From: Symsagittifera roscoffensis
Lineage: Eukaryota; Xenacoelomorpha; Acoela; Convolutidae
Length of the DNA stretch: 64,000 nucleotides
Reading direction: 5' to 3'
NCBI RefSeq assembly: GCF_963678635.1
Contig: NC_087062.1
Span: 60,615,584-60,679,583, forward strand
In this document: piece by piece, positions 44,969 through 56,613 of the stretch
How positions within the stretch are numbered: the stretch's first letter is position 1
Layout of the letters: each line of letters opens with the position of its first letter
Made by a program: the position numbers and the translations under genes
The notes under the pieces: generated by a model
What the model was told of the DNA's origin: nothing
The model's database searches: none
The model's input: only the letters and a program-made list of their open reading frames with translations

Positions 44969-46103
44969 GTGTATGATAATCCTGAGTACGGGTTATAAAA
45001 TGTGATGTAACCAATTGTCTTTTTGGTATATCTGTCGTATTTATATATTACTTCAGTTGTTATAAATGGTGGTGGTAGCGATTGAGCTGTTATATTTGGT
45101 GGGTTTAATGGGTAAGGACGTTGAGCAATGTTGTTTAGTTTAACCGTGATTTCAAATTTTAATTGTAGACTATTTTGTTGGAGTATTTGAATGTTATGAT
45201 CACGAATGTCTTCGTGGATATCTTGTCTATATTGTAATCTATTAAGTGCCCAGTTGTGGAGTCGGTTACTTTCTGGGTGCTGTCCAAATAATGGTGGGGG
45301 TGCTGTGAATGTATTCCATTCTAATCTTAAAGGGATATTTGTTGATGATTGTTCTCGATATCTAGCGTCGAGGTTATTTGGGAAGCTTAAAGGAAAAGGT
45401 GTCGGTGAAATTTGGCTTATTGATGGTGTTGATGGTAGTGATAATGTTTCTGGTAGTGATGATGATGTTGTTGTATCTGTAGAAATGTCTATTGGATCAT
45501 TTATTAAATTTGGTTCACCTTGTGTGAATGATTGTGTTGTCAAATATGGTAGTCGTGATGTTTGGTTTGGGGGGTTGAAGGGATTTTCACGTATTTGTTC
45601 AGATGTTGGTGTTGAAACTAAGTAATCTAAGGGTAGACTTGAGGTGCTACGTTGTGAAAGAAGTGTAGGGGTTTCCGGTAATATGCTAATTGGGTTTTCT
45701 GGAGTACTTGGTGATGGGGATTGGGGTATATCAAAATGAACTCGGGGGGTTTGAAAAATTCTATTTTGTCGTGGATGTATAATTTGTCTATTTATTTCAA
45801 ATGTATTTTGGTTTTGACTAAAATTCCGTATTCTACTTAATTCTTGTGGTAATGTTGGGTACAAGTTATATGTTGGTTCACTTAGGGGTGCCTGTCGCTG
45901 AACTGGTTCTAGTGGTTCAGATAAGCGAGCGTGTCGTTCTTCAAAAGTATATGGGTTATCTTGGAAAGAAATTCGTGTAGATGTTTGGGGATTTTGGGTA
46001 TTTGTAGGTGGTGTCGGGTTTTCTTGGGATGATGTCGGTGAAGACTGACTGTGTGATTGTTGGTTAGAAATTTTTGAGGGTTTATTATTGATTTCTTTTA
46101 GTG
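44956..46103 (-). CDS. Element D Ser/Thr/Pro-rich ORF before env (unknown)
   Basis: A frame of about 380 codons, open from a stop near 46108 and lacking an in-frame ATG in its first 100 codons, overlaps the env start by 13 bases. The N-terminal two thirds are Pro/Ser/Thr/Gln-rich (QSPSPSTPENPISILPETP), probably disordered. The last 130 residues look folded, with RLEWNTFTAPPPLFGQHPES, HNWALNRLQYRQDIHEDIRD and a beta-rich end YITFYNPYSGLSYTCIF. It is one of the few intact frames of the element. Missing ATG suggests splicing or a non-AUG start. No family recognised. Confidence 0.5.
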
Positions 46104-46514
46104 AAAAAATTTATGTTTATTGTAGTATACTTCTGGAAAAAGAATTAAAAGGATTGTTGCTAAGGCGAATGTTATGACTGCCTTCTTTATACATGTGCAT
46201 ATTGTCAAGATGAGGGATGATAAAAATGTTATAAAAATTACAAATAGTAAAAAAATATCTGTTCTACTAAAAATGGTTCGTATCATTTAAATAAATTGTG
46301 GGTTTTCGTACCTGTGGATATGGTCAATAGCTTTTGAAAGTTGGAGATATAGTTCAAATATGGAATAAAAAATTTTAAAAATTTTGCAAAAAATGATTAA
46401 GATTATTACAAAAGCTTCAAAAGTATCAAAAAGAAATATGAATAAAAGTTTAAATAGTGTTAAAAAGTTTATGAAAATGTTGAAAATTATGTTGACTGAT
46501 CGAGAGAAGAGCAT
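46098..46514 (-). CDS. Element D small membrane protein pair (M1/M2)
   Basis: ATG 46514 opens a 75-codon frame with a long hydrophobic stretch (IFINFLTLFKLLFIFLFDTF and on) and ends in TAA at 46287-46289. The next bases are ATG (46286) of a second frame in phase, 62 codons, with two hydrophobic segments (FLLFVIFITFLSSLILTICT and ITFALATILLILF). Either these are two small membrane proteins with adjoining stop and start codons, or one protein of 138 residues with a single stop mutation. Position between pol and env is where viroporin-like or accessory proteins occur in complex retroviruses; that is an analogy. No family recognised. Confidence 0.5.
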
Positions 46515-47108
46515 TTAAGAAATGGCTTCTTGATCGAATATTTTTTGTTGTTTGGGGCAATTTTCAAGTGTGGTCGAATTATTTATTGGTTTTTTGACAA
46601 GTGGGTTGAGTTTTGTGAAAAATTGTTGGGAGCGAATTTTATGGTGTTCGGGAGGTCTTCTTTTACTTTATTTTTATTTGTCAAGTGATCTGGGGTATTT
46701 TTGAGATTTTTATACTTTAGGCTAATTTAATATGGTCGTTCTTTTACTTTAGGCTAATTTAACATTTTTGTTTGGGGGGTTTTTGAGGTCTGAGTTGGGA
46801 AAATATTGTTGATCTTTGCGTTATTAGATAAGGGAGGGTTATGATATTATGGTGGTATTTATTTTAGTTGTCAAGTTGGAGTGGTTTGCTTATTTTTGAC
46901 CTGGAGGTTGTAAAGTTATAGTTATAGATATGCCTGGAGTGTAATATCTTTCGTCTAATTGGTTTGTGTTAGAGTTATAGAAGGTGACGGATTGAATGAA
47001 TCCTATTGGCTAATTTTGAACTAGAATCGCTGCGTGTTTGTCAGCATGTTATTTTGAAAAATGAAAGTTTAAAATGTTTCAGAGGTTCAAAGATTATTAA
47101 TTGTAAAA
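46515..47108. other. Element D spacer between pol and membrane ORFs
   Basis: About 590 bp of AT-rich sequence without a recognisable gene. It could hold splice acceptors or promoters for the 3' ORFs; none is clear by eye. Confidence 0.4.
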
Positions 47109-49883
47109 TTAAAGTTGTTTTTGAAATTCAACTTTCTTTAAAATTTTAGATTGTGGAATGAATGTTTTGTAGTTTTTGCGTGGTTGATTTCTAAGTCGTG
47201 ATGACTCTCTATGTTCTGATTTCTCGAATTGTTCTTGGGATATAATTTTTTCTGTCATTTTTCTATTTTTTCTTTCTTTTTGAGGTACATTTTGATCTAG
47301 CTTTTTTGTATTGTTTTTGGTTGTAAATGATTTTTTATTTTCTTTTTCGAGGTGAATGTCATTTTGTTCTTTTATTTCATTTTCCGTATGTGGGTGATTT
47401 TGAATAACTTTTAAACCTATGAAAGATTATAATTGAATTAGTTCGCGTAGTGCGTATTCTTTTGGGTAATAAGGTAATAGATTGTTTCGATGTTGAACAA
47501 TTTCTTTTTGGTCTGAATCGGTGATTTTATATGTTACGTCAGTGGGTTTGGCGATTATTTGGTATGGTCCTTTACGAAGGGGTTGTAATTTTTTTGAAAT
47601 TCCTTTTTGAGTATTAAAATTAGGTATTAAGACAAATGTTCCAATTTTTAAATCGGAGGCTGGTGTAAAGCGTGAATTTATTTGTTCATTAATGTTTTGT
47701 CTTTGTAACAACTTTTTTGTTACTTTTTGGTAAATTTCATTGTGTTTTTTATCTCTGTTTAAAATCCATTCGGTGTGTGTACCGGAGGCTATTTTAAGAA
47801 TTTGTGGGTGATGAAAATGATCTTCATCATGTGTGTGTAAAGGTAGGTTATAACAAATTGAGTCTTTATTCGGTTGACAATAACTTTGTGCATTTTTATG
47901 AGAATTTGCTGTAAACATAATTGGTTTACATGGCTTTTGGTTAAAAACCATTTCATATGGTGACATTCCTAGAGTTGTTGTGATTTGTGAATTATATGCT
48001 AAGGGAAATAATTTTACATCTGCTGACCATTCGGTGTATCTTCTATCATTTCCATTTATGATACATCTAAGATATTCTTGTAGTGAACGGTTCATACCTT
48101 CGACTAAGCCGTTTGTCCAAGGTGCATGAAATGTACGTGGTTTGTGCTTAATGTTATATAAATGACATAGTGTGATGATTTCATTATTTATGAATTCTGT
48201 ACCGTTGTCTGTAACTAATATTTCGGGTAATCCGAACTTGGCTATCCAGTGTTCATACAGTGTTGTGTAAGCGTAATAAGCGTTACAATGTGGTACTGGG
48301 TTAAGTGCTACATAATGTGTAAATGCGTCAACAATTACCATAATGTAGGAGTTTCCTTCAGATGATGGTGAAATTGGTCCTTTTGTATCGAATGAGATAC
48401 GATGGTTGAAATATAATATTTGTCCTTTAAAATCTTGTTTTTGTGCTATTTGTTTTTGATTTGGATAAGGTTTATTTAGCTGACATACTATACAATCATT
48501 GCATAGTACTTTTATCCAAATTGGTGCATTTGGGAAATAAAAGTTTTGTATAAAATTTGAATATGTTTTCTCTGATCCAGAGTGTCCTTTAATGTTTTGT
48601 GTATGTGAAATGTTAAAAGCTATGAGAATCATACTTAAAGGTAGACAGGGGACTGTAGATTCATTTAATTGATATTCTAGAAGGTCTGTGTTTTCATTAA
48701 TTGTTGTATTATTAAATTTTCGAAAATATCGGAGGAGTGTTTTATTTCCTAAAATTGTGGTGTCTGCCTTTACGGGTTTAGTTTTGTATTTGTGCCATGA
48801 TTTTAGTTGTCTAATTACTGGGTCAAGATTTTGATATTGTTTCAAGGTATTAATTGTAATTTTATCTGTTGGGGGGAGAAAAATGTTTTCAATTTCTAAT
48901 TTAGATAAAGGAATTGTGTCAAGTGGGTCATGGAGGTCAAAAACTTGATTTATTGTGTATTTTGAATCATTTGTTTGTGGTCCTGATAAATTTATTTTAT
49001 CAGTTAAATTTTCTTTTTCAACTAGTGGAAAAAGGTCTTTTTTATGCGAGTGTTGTTTTATTTTTTTTTGTTGGGTGTTATTTTTTATCCATTGTGAGTA
49101 TGGAATTGGTTTGAAAGTTGATGTTCCAAGTAGATCAACTTCGTAGTGGTTATCTTGGCAACCTAAGTAAAGTGGGAAGTGTTGTAGGTTATTTATCTGT
49201 GATTGTTCAATGTCAGTTTTTACTGCATATTTGCATTCTAGTCGGGGTGATGTTTCGTTTTCTGCAAGGTAAAATTTAATATTTTTGGGTATTTCAACTG
49301 TAGTTTTTCGTGTAAGTAATTCAGGTGGTGTATTTCGAATTAATGTATCTGGTAATGCAAGATTCTTTCCTGCTGTCCAGACTAAATTTGGAAATTTCAT
49401 TAGAATTAATTGAAATCTAAAAACTCGGTGATTTGGATTTGACTTCTGTGTAAAGAGAAAAATGATTGGTTTATGATCTGTGAATAGAACTGTTGGATGT
49501 TTTGATCCAAGTATCAGAAATTCATATTCTGTAAGTGTATAAATTATAGCTGTACATTCTCTCATTAAAGTTGAGAGTCGTAGCTCTGCTTGAGTGAATA
49601 ATCGAGAACTTGCTGATATAAGGTTCAATTCATTTGTACCATTGTGTGATTGTAATAATGCTGCGCCGATGCCAAAATTTGAAGCATCGCAGATTGCATA
49701 GAATGGTTGATTTGGATCTGGAATTGTGTTTGAAATTTGTTCAGTTAAAAGTTTTTTAATTTCTTCAAATCGTGTTTGATGTTCAGTATTCCATTCAAAA
49801 TTTTTTTGTTGTCTGAGGATATTATAGAATGGTCTTAAATATAATTGCATTTTATAAACGTATTTGCTTAAAAAATTTAACAT
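47109..49883 (-). pseudogene. pol: Element D RNase H and integrase (with C-terminal tail)
   Basis: A continuous 818-residue frame (49883-47427). RNase H residues are in FYAICDASNFGIGAALLQS, LRLSTLMRECTAIIYTL and TVLFTDHKPIIFLF. A long spacer follows. The integrase zinc finger is intact (ISHTQNIKGHSGSEKT with CNDCIVCQ), as are the catalytic residues in RISFDTKGPI, VTDNGTEF and TNGLVEGMNRSL. The C terminus has a GPY/F module (LRKGPYQII). After a TAA at 47427 the same frame stays open for about 105 codons to a stop at 47109, with a basic end SSRLRNQPRKNYK, so the stop probably cut a longer pol. The integrase looks otherwise functional. Confidence 0.9.
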
Positions 49884-51637
49884 TCCAAGGAATTCTTGGA
49901 TTTTCTTTTTGTTTGTTGGTGGTTGAAGTTTTTGAATAGCATCAATGCGTGATTTTAATGGAGTGATTGTCTTTCTTTCTATATTATGTCCTAAAAATTT
50001 AACTCGTGTTAAAAAGAAGTGTGATTTATCGGGGGCGGCCTTCAGATTCGTTCTGAAGTATTTTGTGATAGTGTTCTAAAACTGTAAACATTTCTTCTTT
50101 TGTCTGTGATTGCATAAAAACATCGTTTAAAAAGGTGATTGCGTATTTCTTAAGTATTGGTGGTCTAAAAATTTTACTCATAAAAGCTGAAAATGCTGCT
50201 GGTCCTATGGATATTCCATAGAATAGGCGGTTGAATTCATATTGTTGATTTTCAATAACAAATTGTGTTAAACTCGTGATTGTTCATCTAGTGGCATTTG
50301 ATTGTATGCACTATTCATATCTGCGGTTGTAAAGTAACTTGTATTGGTTCAATAGGCCAATTGCATTTTGACTCGTCTATTAGTGAATTGAGATATCTAG
50401 CGTCTAAAACTATTTTTAGTGATTCTCCTTTTGCTAGGATGATAACAGGGTTAATAAATGTGTTACCTTTTGATTGTTCTTCTTTGTTTACCGGTGAGAT
50501 AATTTTGTATTGCTCTAAAATATCGAGTAATCTGTTCACTTTATCGTGTAAATGAATTGGTACTTTACTTGCTCTTTGTTTTTTGAAAACTGCGTCAGGT
50601 TTTAACGGGAGGTGTAGTGATGAACTGATTTTTCCAACATCAAATTTGGATGTTGCATAGACTGATGAATATTTTATTAGCTGTTTGGCTAACTTATCAA
50701 ATTCGTCTTGTGTTATTTGTGAATGTTGGAAGTTAAACATTGTTAAAAACTTCTGTTGATCTTCTGTATAGTTGTTTATGTTGAATGTAGGTTTGAAATA
50801 TGGGGTTTTTGTGAAATAATCTGTATTTCTTTTTTCATTACTTATTATATTAATTATGGATAGTTCTTCGTTAAGAATTGTGGATTGACAAATATCTAAT
50901 AATTGGAGTATAATATTTACGCGGTATGCTTTTTCATGCATTGGTGATATTGTAGCGTTTGTTTTGCAATATCCTAAAAGCCCTAAGGGTAATGTTACTT
51001 GATACGGTGTATTGTTATATACATGTAACGAAATGATGTCTGAATTCGTATTTTTCAAATATTTTATGGATGAAATCGTGATTTTGAAAAACTTATGGAT
51101 AGGTTTGAATTCAAAGTCTGACATAAAGAGTTGTTGTTTATTTTGATTTTTATCATATTGGTGAACTTGTTTTATTGAAAAGTTATATATATTTCCTGAT
51201 AGTGGTTTCAAGTGTTTCCGTTGTTGGTTATAAATTGGATAAAATTTTGAAAAGAAAGGTGGTTGTTTATTTAATCTTTGAAAAAATGTAAGAGCTGTAT
51301 TTTTTGTTTTTGTGTACTTATCTTTGATTAATATTTTACTATTCAAGATGTTTATTGTTGGTATATATTTCGGGATAAGTGGTATGCCAATGATATTGTG
51401 TTTAATATCAGTGATATGAAATATTTGTTTAAATGGCTTGTTTAGAATTTTATTTTGCTCCATTGTTCTTGTGGGGAGAAGAAATAATTGAACTTTTCCA
51501 TAGTTTACTAATGTTGATCCTTGTGCTGTTGCTAGTTTACTAGATGTTGCAAGAGGCGTTAATTTTGGGTGTAATGTTTTGATTTCATTCCATGTGGGAA
51601 TGTTAATAATGTTTGATTCTGCTCCAGTCAATTTCAA
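49884..51637 (-). pseudogene. pol: Element D protease and reverse transcriptase, copy 1
   Basis: 51637-50315 (440 residues) begins at the protease motif TGAESNIINIP, covers the protease body and a long pre-RT segment, and reaches the RT start (GNTFINPVIILAKGESLKIV, LDARYLNSLIDES). Its frame ends at 50315. The RT then continues in other frames: a piece with TADMNSAYNQMPLDEQS (first Asp), a piece with LFYGISIGPAAFSAFM and the box FLNDVF, in which Asn stands at the first Asp, and after a break near 50060 FLTRVKFLGHNI. So at least three frame changes separate the active-site motifs. The identity as Gypsy-class RT is clear from motif order. Confidence 0.8.
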
Positions 51638-51941
51638 GATCTGGTGGTTGAAATTCTTTGTTTCTTGGACTTTCTAAAAGAAATGGTATTGTCCAAATTT
51701 TTTCTTTGGGTTGTTCTTTTTGTACATTTTGATAGATGTGATTTGTATTCAAGCATTTTGATTGGTAATTTTCATTGGGTTTATTTACGGTGTTAATTTC
51801 GTTAATATCTTGTGCAATTTGTGTAGTATGGATGGGTTCAATATAATAATTGTGAAGAAGTTCCAATTGATTTTCATATATATGTGATGTAAAAAGTTGT
51901 TCATATATAATAGGTTCGTAGTCGTTTTCGACTTCTATCAT
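51603..51941 (-). CDS. Element D gag-protease junction ORF, copy 1
   Basis: A 112-residue frame (MIEVENDYEPIIYEQLFTSH to LEIDWSRIKHY) between gag and protease. Its end overlaps the protease frame by 35 bases. The protease active-site Asp is in this frame (after LEI) and the Thr-Gly-Ala is in the next, so a small deletion or a programmed shift sits exactly in the active site. Probably the gag C terminus plus protease start. Confidence 0.6.
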   Translation of the reverse strand: MIEVENDYEPIIYEQLFTSHIYENQLELLHNYYIEPIHTTQIAQDINEINTVNKPNENYQSKCLNTNHIYQNVQKEQPKEKIWTIPFLLESPRNKEFQPPDLEIDWSRIKHY

Positions 51942-52003
51942 TATTATGGAGATAGTGTTTTCTGTATCACTTTCTGTGTCTGATGATCCACAGTTTATTT
52001 GAT

Positions 52004-53587
52004 TTAGTTGTAGTTCGTTATTTCCTGTGGCGTCAATACCTGGGGGGTCTGATTTTGTTTCTTCATTTGATTGTACTTGATTAATATGTCTTTGATGTTT
52101 GGGTGTACTACTTCTGTAGCGATAGTTAGAATTATTATGATGGTTATTATTTCTATGTGGTGATTGAGAATAATTCCTATATCGATTATTATAACTTGAA
52201 TTTCGATTTTGTGAATTATTTTGTGATCTGTTTTGATAATTGTCGTTTGATCTGTGATAGTTTGATCTGTTATATGAGTTATTTTTTGATCGATTGTTCG
52301 GGTAATTCTGATTTCGATTGTTCGAATAACTTCTATTTCGATTATTTGAATAGTTTCTATTTCTGTTATATGATGAGTTTCGTGATTAATTGTTTGGATA
52401 GTATTTGTTTCTTGTCTTTGATTGGAATTGGATCTAGAAACAAATTCTGTTGTATTTGAATTTGATCTCGAGTAGTTGTTTCGACTATTTGGTCGATTAT
52501 AATGATTTTGTGAAGAATTCTGTGTATTTCTTCGTTCTGGTGATCTTCCTCTATAACTTGAGTTATATGGTGATTGATTCCTTGTGTAGTTAGTGTTGTT
52601 CGGAAGTGGTTTTCCTGAACTGTAGTTGCTGTATACATTTTTGTTTGGTAGTTTTTGATCTTTCTTCATGTATTGATAGAATGATTTATTTGGTTCTTTA
52701 TATTTTTGAGGTTTGTTTTGGTTATCCTGTTGCTTTTGTCTGCATTCGGATATACTATGTCCGTATCGTCGGCAATAATTGCACCATTTTTTGAAAGATG
52801 GTTTGCCTTTAAAATTTGGGTGTTTTTCATAAATATTTAGTATTTCTGTGATTTTTTCAACTAGGTCTGTATCTGATTCCTGTATGTTATTGATACTTGT
52901 TGTGTTAGTTTCGATTCGATTAACATACTGTAGTTTTAGATTTTCTGTTTCTTCAAGTTTCATTGTGATTTCCGCTTGCTCTAGTTTGTCTACTAGTTTT
53001 CGAAAATCTAAATTGGGCTCTCGAATTGAGGAAGGATGAGATGCTCTCTTTTTTAGTGCTCTTTTCCTTAATTGAGGTGTTAAGGTCATCATTAAAATTT
53101 CTGTCATTTTTGTGTTTTTATAGTCATGCGTATTTAATGAATATGCTTTTCGAACTAGTGTTTCGATGCGTACTGCTAATTGTTTGATGGTTTCATTTGG
53201 TAATCTGCGAATTTCATTACATAAAACTCTTTGGTTTTGTTTATTTCTTTCGGAGTCAAACATTTTTGAAAATTCTTGTGTAAATCTTTTCCAATTTGAT
53301 TTTATTTCTATAGGTAATACTGAAAACCATTTTTGAGCTGCGCCATCTAAGGTTGTTTGTATCAACGCTGTGCGTCGATGTATCCAATTTTGATGTAGTG
53401 GTGTATTAATTGGTTCAGGTCCTATATTTAAAATTAAATTTGCTGTTACTGCATTTAAATAATCTTCTACAGAATATTCAGGGTCTGTTCCTGTGAATAC
53501 CATTAATGGTTTGTTTGATGTTATTGATGATCCACCCATAAGGTATGGATTCATTGTCATTTGTAGTGATTCTGCGGCATTTGGCAT
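52004..53587 (-). CDS. gag: Element D gag (capsid and nucleocapsid), copy 1
   Basis: A complete 527-residue frame from ATG 53587. The capsid part has MVFTGTDPEYSVEDYLNAVT, RRTALIQTTLDGAAQKWFSV, KRFTQEFSKMFDSERNKQNQ and IKQLAVRIETLVRKAYSL, the usual Gypsy gag series. A single zinc knuckle CNYCRRYGHSISEC follows at about residue 260. The C terminus is an Asn/Ser/Arg-rich part and then an odd region of Ile/Thr-Ile/His alternation (EIETIQIIEIEVIRTIEIRI) that looks like an out-of-phase low-complexity repeat. Start chosen by the capsid onset. The product would form particles and bind the RNA. Confidence 0.85.
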   Translation of the reverse strand: MPNAAESLQMTMNPYLMGGSSITSNKPLMVFTGTDPEYSVEDYLNAVTANLILNIGPEPINTPLHQNWIHRRTALIQTTLDGAAQKWFSVLPIEIKSNWKRFTQEFSKMFDSERNKQNQRVLCNEIRRLPNETIKQLAVRIETLVRKAYSLNTHDYKNTKMTEILMMTLTPQLRKRALKKRASHPSSIREPNLDFRKLVDKLEQAEITMKLEETENLKLQYVNRIETNTTSINNIQESDTDLVEKITEILNIYEKHPNFKGKPSFKKWCNYCRRYGHSISECRQKQQDNQNKPQKYKEPNKSFYQYMKKDQKLPNKNVYSNYSSGKPLPNNTNYTRNQSPYNSSYRGRSPERRNTQNSSQNHYNRPNSRNNYSRSNSNTTEFVSRSNSNQRQETNTIQTINHETHHITEIETIQIIEIEVIRTIEIRITRTIDQKITHITDQTITDQTTIIKTDHKIIHKIEIQVIIIDIGIILNHHIEIITIIIILTIATEVVHPNIKDILIKYNQMKKQNQTPQVLTPQEITNYN

Positions 53588-53634
53588 TTGTGAAAAATTT
53601 GAAAGTTGAATTTTTGTTATTTCGTATTGTTGAA

Positions 53635-54330
53635 TTAATATGGGAGTGGTATTTCATTTTGCATTTGAGTTGGTTGATACGAGTGTGTGATCATTGGGTT
53701 TTGTGGCTGAATTGGTTGAAAAGATTGTGTATTAGTTGGATTTTGCATATTTGTTGGTTGTTGATTTTGTGTATCTGTTGGATTTGGAGAAAAAATTCTA
53801 TGATATGTATAAGGTTTTTGCACTCCTTGTCCGCGATATTCTTGAGTATACGGTGCAAAAATATCTGGTTGTAAATAATCATCATCAGATGATAAGTAAT
53901 CTGTATGATGAGGTGCTTGCTTTTTATTTTTATTTTGTTGAAAAAATGGATAATTTTCACTACGATCCTGTGGATGATGTGAATTAGTTCGAAAATTTAC
54001 TGAGTTGGTTGTCGTCATTGGGTTATCCCAATATTGAGAACTTACATGATTATTATTAGTTTTTCGTTGGGGATAGTTTGTTTTTGACGAATGTGCGTAA
54101 TTATAATTGTGTTCTGCAAAAGTGTTTCTTGTGAACGTTCTTCGTGTTTTTGACGGTACTGTCATAGGTCTATATGTTTGATAATCCATATGTGAATATT
54201 TTGGAGCAACCGAAGGTTTAACGGTTGATTGTAAGGTTACTTGTGCCATTGAAGTGTTTGTATTTTTTGGTGTTGTTAAATTTGGACGTATCGTTGAAAT
54301 ACTTTGTTGTAGATGTATCTGGTAATGCAA
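53635..54330 (-). pseudogene. Element D ORF1 C-terminal fragment, copy 1
   Basis: Repeats the last 230 residues of ORF1 (see 58611-60287), joined at 54311 to RNase H of the other copy. The chimeric frame 54859-54218 reads RNase H residues to AGKNLALPDT and then unrelated codons, marking the duplication junction. Confidence 0.8.
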
Positions 54331-56613
54331 GATTCTTTCCTGCTGTCCAGACTATATGTAAATTTGGAAATTTCATTAGAATTAATTGAAATCTATAAAC
54401 TCGGTGATTTGGATTTGACTTCTGTGTAAAGAGAAAAATGATTGGTTTATGATCTGTGAATAGAACTGTTGGATGTTTTGATCCAAGTATCAGAAACTCA
54501 TATTCTGTAAGTGTATAAATTATAGCTGTACATTCTCTCATTAAAGTTGAGAGTCGTAGCTCTGCTTGAGTGAATAATTGAGAACTTGCTGATATAAGGT
54601 TCATTTTATTTGTACCATTGTGTGATTGTAATAATGCTGCGCCGATGCCAAAATTTGAAGCATCGCAGATTGCATAGAATGGTTGATTTGGATCTGGAAT
54701 TGTGTTTGAAATTTGTTCAGTTAAAAGTTTGTTAATTTCTTCAAATCGTGTTTGATGTTCAGTATTCCATTCAAAATTATTTTGTTGTCTGAGGATATTA
54801 TAGAATGGTCTTAAATATAATTGCATTTTATAAACGTATTTGCTTAAAAAATTTAACATTCCAAGGAATTCTTGGATTTTCTTTTTGTTTGTTGGTGGTT
54901 GAAGTTTTTGAATAGCATCAATGCGTGATTTTAATGGAGTGATTGTCTTTCTTTCTATATTATGTCCTAAAAATTTAACTCGTGTTAAAAAGAAGTGTGA
55001 TTTATCGGGGGCGGCCTTCAGATTCGTTCTGAAGTATTTTGTGATAGGGTTCTAAAACTGTAAACATTTCTTCTTTTGTCTGTGATTGCATAAAAACATC
55101 GTTTAAAAAGGTGATTGCGTATTTCTTAAGTATTGGTGGTCTAAAAATTTTACTCATAAAAGCTGAAAATGCTGCTGGTCCTATGGATATTCCATAGAAT
55201 AGGCGGTTGAATTCATATTGTTGATTTTCAATAACAAATTGTGTTAAACTCGTGATTGTTCATCTAGTGGCATTTGATTGTATGCACTATTCATATCTGC
55301 GGTTGTAAAGTAACTTGTATTGGTTCAATAGGCCAATTGCATTTTGACTCGTCTATTAGTGAATTGAGATATCTAGCGTCTAAAACTATTTTTAGTGATT
55401 CTCCTTTTGCTAGGATGATAACAGGGTTAATAAATGTGTTACCTTTTGATTGTTCTTCTTTGTTTACCGGTGAGATAATTTTGTATTGCTCTAAAATATC
55501 GAGTAATCTGTTCACTTTATCGTGTAAATGAATTGGTACTTTACTTGCTCTTTGGTTTTTGAAAACTGCGTCAGGTTTTAACGGGAGGTGTAGTGATGAA
55601 CTGATTTTTCCAACATCAAATTTGGATGTTGCATAGACTGATGAATATTTTATTAGCTGTTTGGCTAACTTATCAAATTCGTCTTGTGTTATTTGTGAAT
55701 GTTGGAAGTTAAACATTGTTAAAAACTTCTGTTGATCTTCTGTATAGTTGTTTATGTTGAATGTAGGTTTGAAATATGGGGTTTTTGTGAAATAATCTGT
55801 ATTTCTTTTTTCATTACTTATTATATTAATTATGGATAGTTCTTCGTTAAGAATTGTGGATTGACAAATATCTAATAATTGGAGTATATTATTTACGCGG
55901 TATGCTTTTTCATGCATTGGTGATATTGTAGCGTTTGTTTTGCAATATCCTAAAAGCCCTAAGGGTAATGTTACTTGATACGGTGTATTGTTATATACAT
56001 GTAACGAAATGATGTCTGAATTCGTATTTTTCAAATATTTTATGGATGAAATCGTGATTTTGAAAAACTTATGGATAGGTTTGAATTCAAAGTCTGACAT
56101 AAAGAGTTGTTGTTTATTTTGATTTTTATCATATTGGTGAACTTGTTTTATTGAAAAGTTATATATATTTCCTGATAGTGGTTTCAAGTGTTTCCGTTGT
56201 TGGTTATAAATTGGATAAAATTTTGAAAAGAAAGGTGGTTGTTTATTTAATCTTTGAAAAAATGTAAGAGCTGTATTTTTTGTTTTTGTGTACTTATCTT
56301 TGATTAATATTTAAGTATTCAAGATGTTTATTGTTGGTATATATTTCGGGATAAGTGGTATGCCAATGATATTGTGTTTAATATCAGTGATATGAAATAT
56401 TTGTTTAAATGGCTTGTTTAGAATTTTATTTTGCTCCATTGTTCTTGTGGGGAGAAGAAATAATTGAACTTTTCCATAGTTTACTAATGTTGATCCTTGT
56501 GCTGTTGCTAGTTTACTAGATGTTGCAAGAGGCGTTAATTTTGGGTGTAATGTTTTGATTTCATTCCATGTGGGAATGTTAATAATGTTTGATTCTGCTC
56601 CAGTCAATTTCAA
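54312..56613 (-). pseudogene. pol: Element D protease, RT and partial RNase H, copy 2
   Basis: Same content as copy 1. The protease frame (56613-56311) is stopped early by a TAA absent from copy 1, then 56187-55291 continues to the RT start. The RT box is again FLNDVF. RNase H (54859-54312) has FYAICDASNFGIGAALLQS and is cut at the duplication junction, so no integrase follows. This copy cannot give a full polymerase. Confidence 0.8.

Larger units (their letters stand above)
49343..54310. repeat. 4.97-kb tandem duplication, copy 1
   Basis: Matches 54313-59286 almost throughout, at an offset of 4970-4976. The unit runs on the minus strand from the middle of ORF1 through gag, protease and RT into RNase H. 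Junction sequence is AGATGTATCTGG at 54311, with two filler bases. Copies share the same frameshifts, so those predate the duplication. Confidence 0.95.

Noticed and set aside
52157..52459. Plus-strand 100-codon ORF with many Phe, Tyr and Cys residues, repeated at 57133-57435.
   Set aside because: It is the antisense of the low-complexity gag C terminus; its second copy only reflects the duplication.
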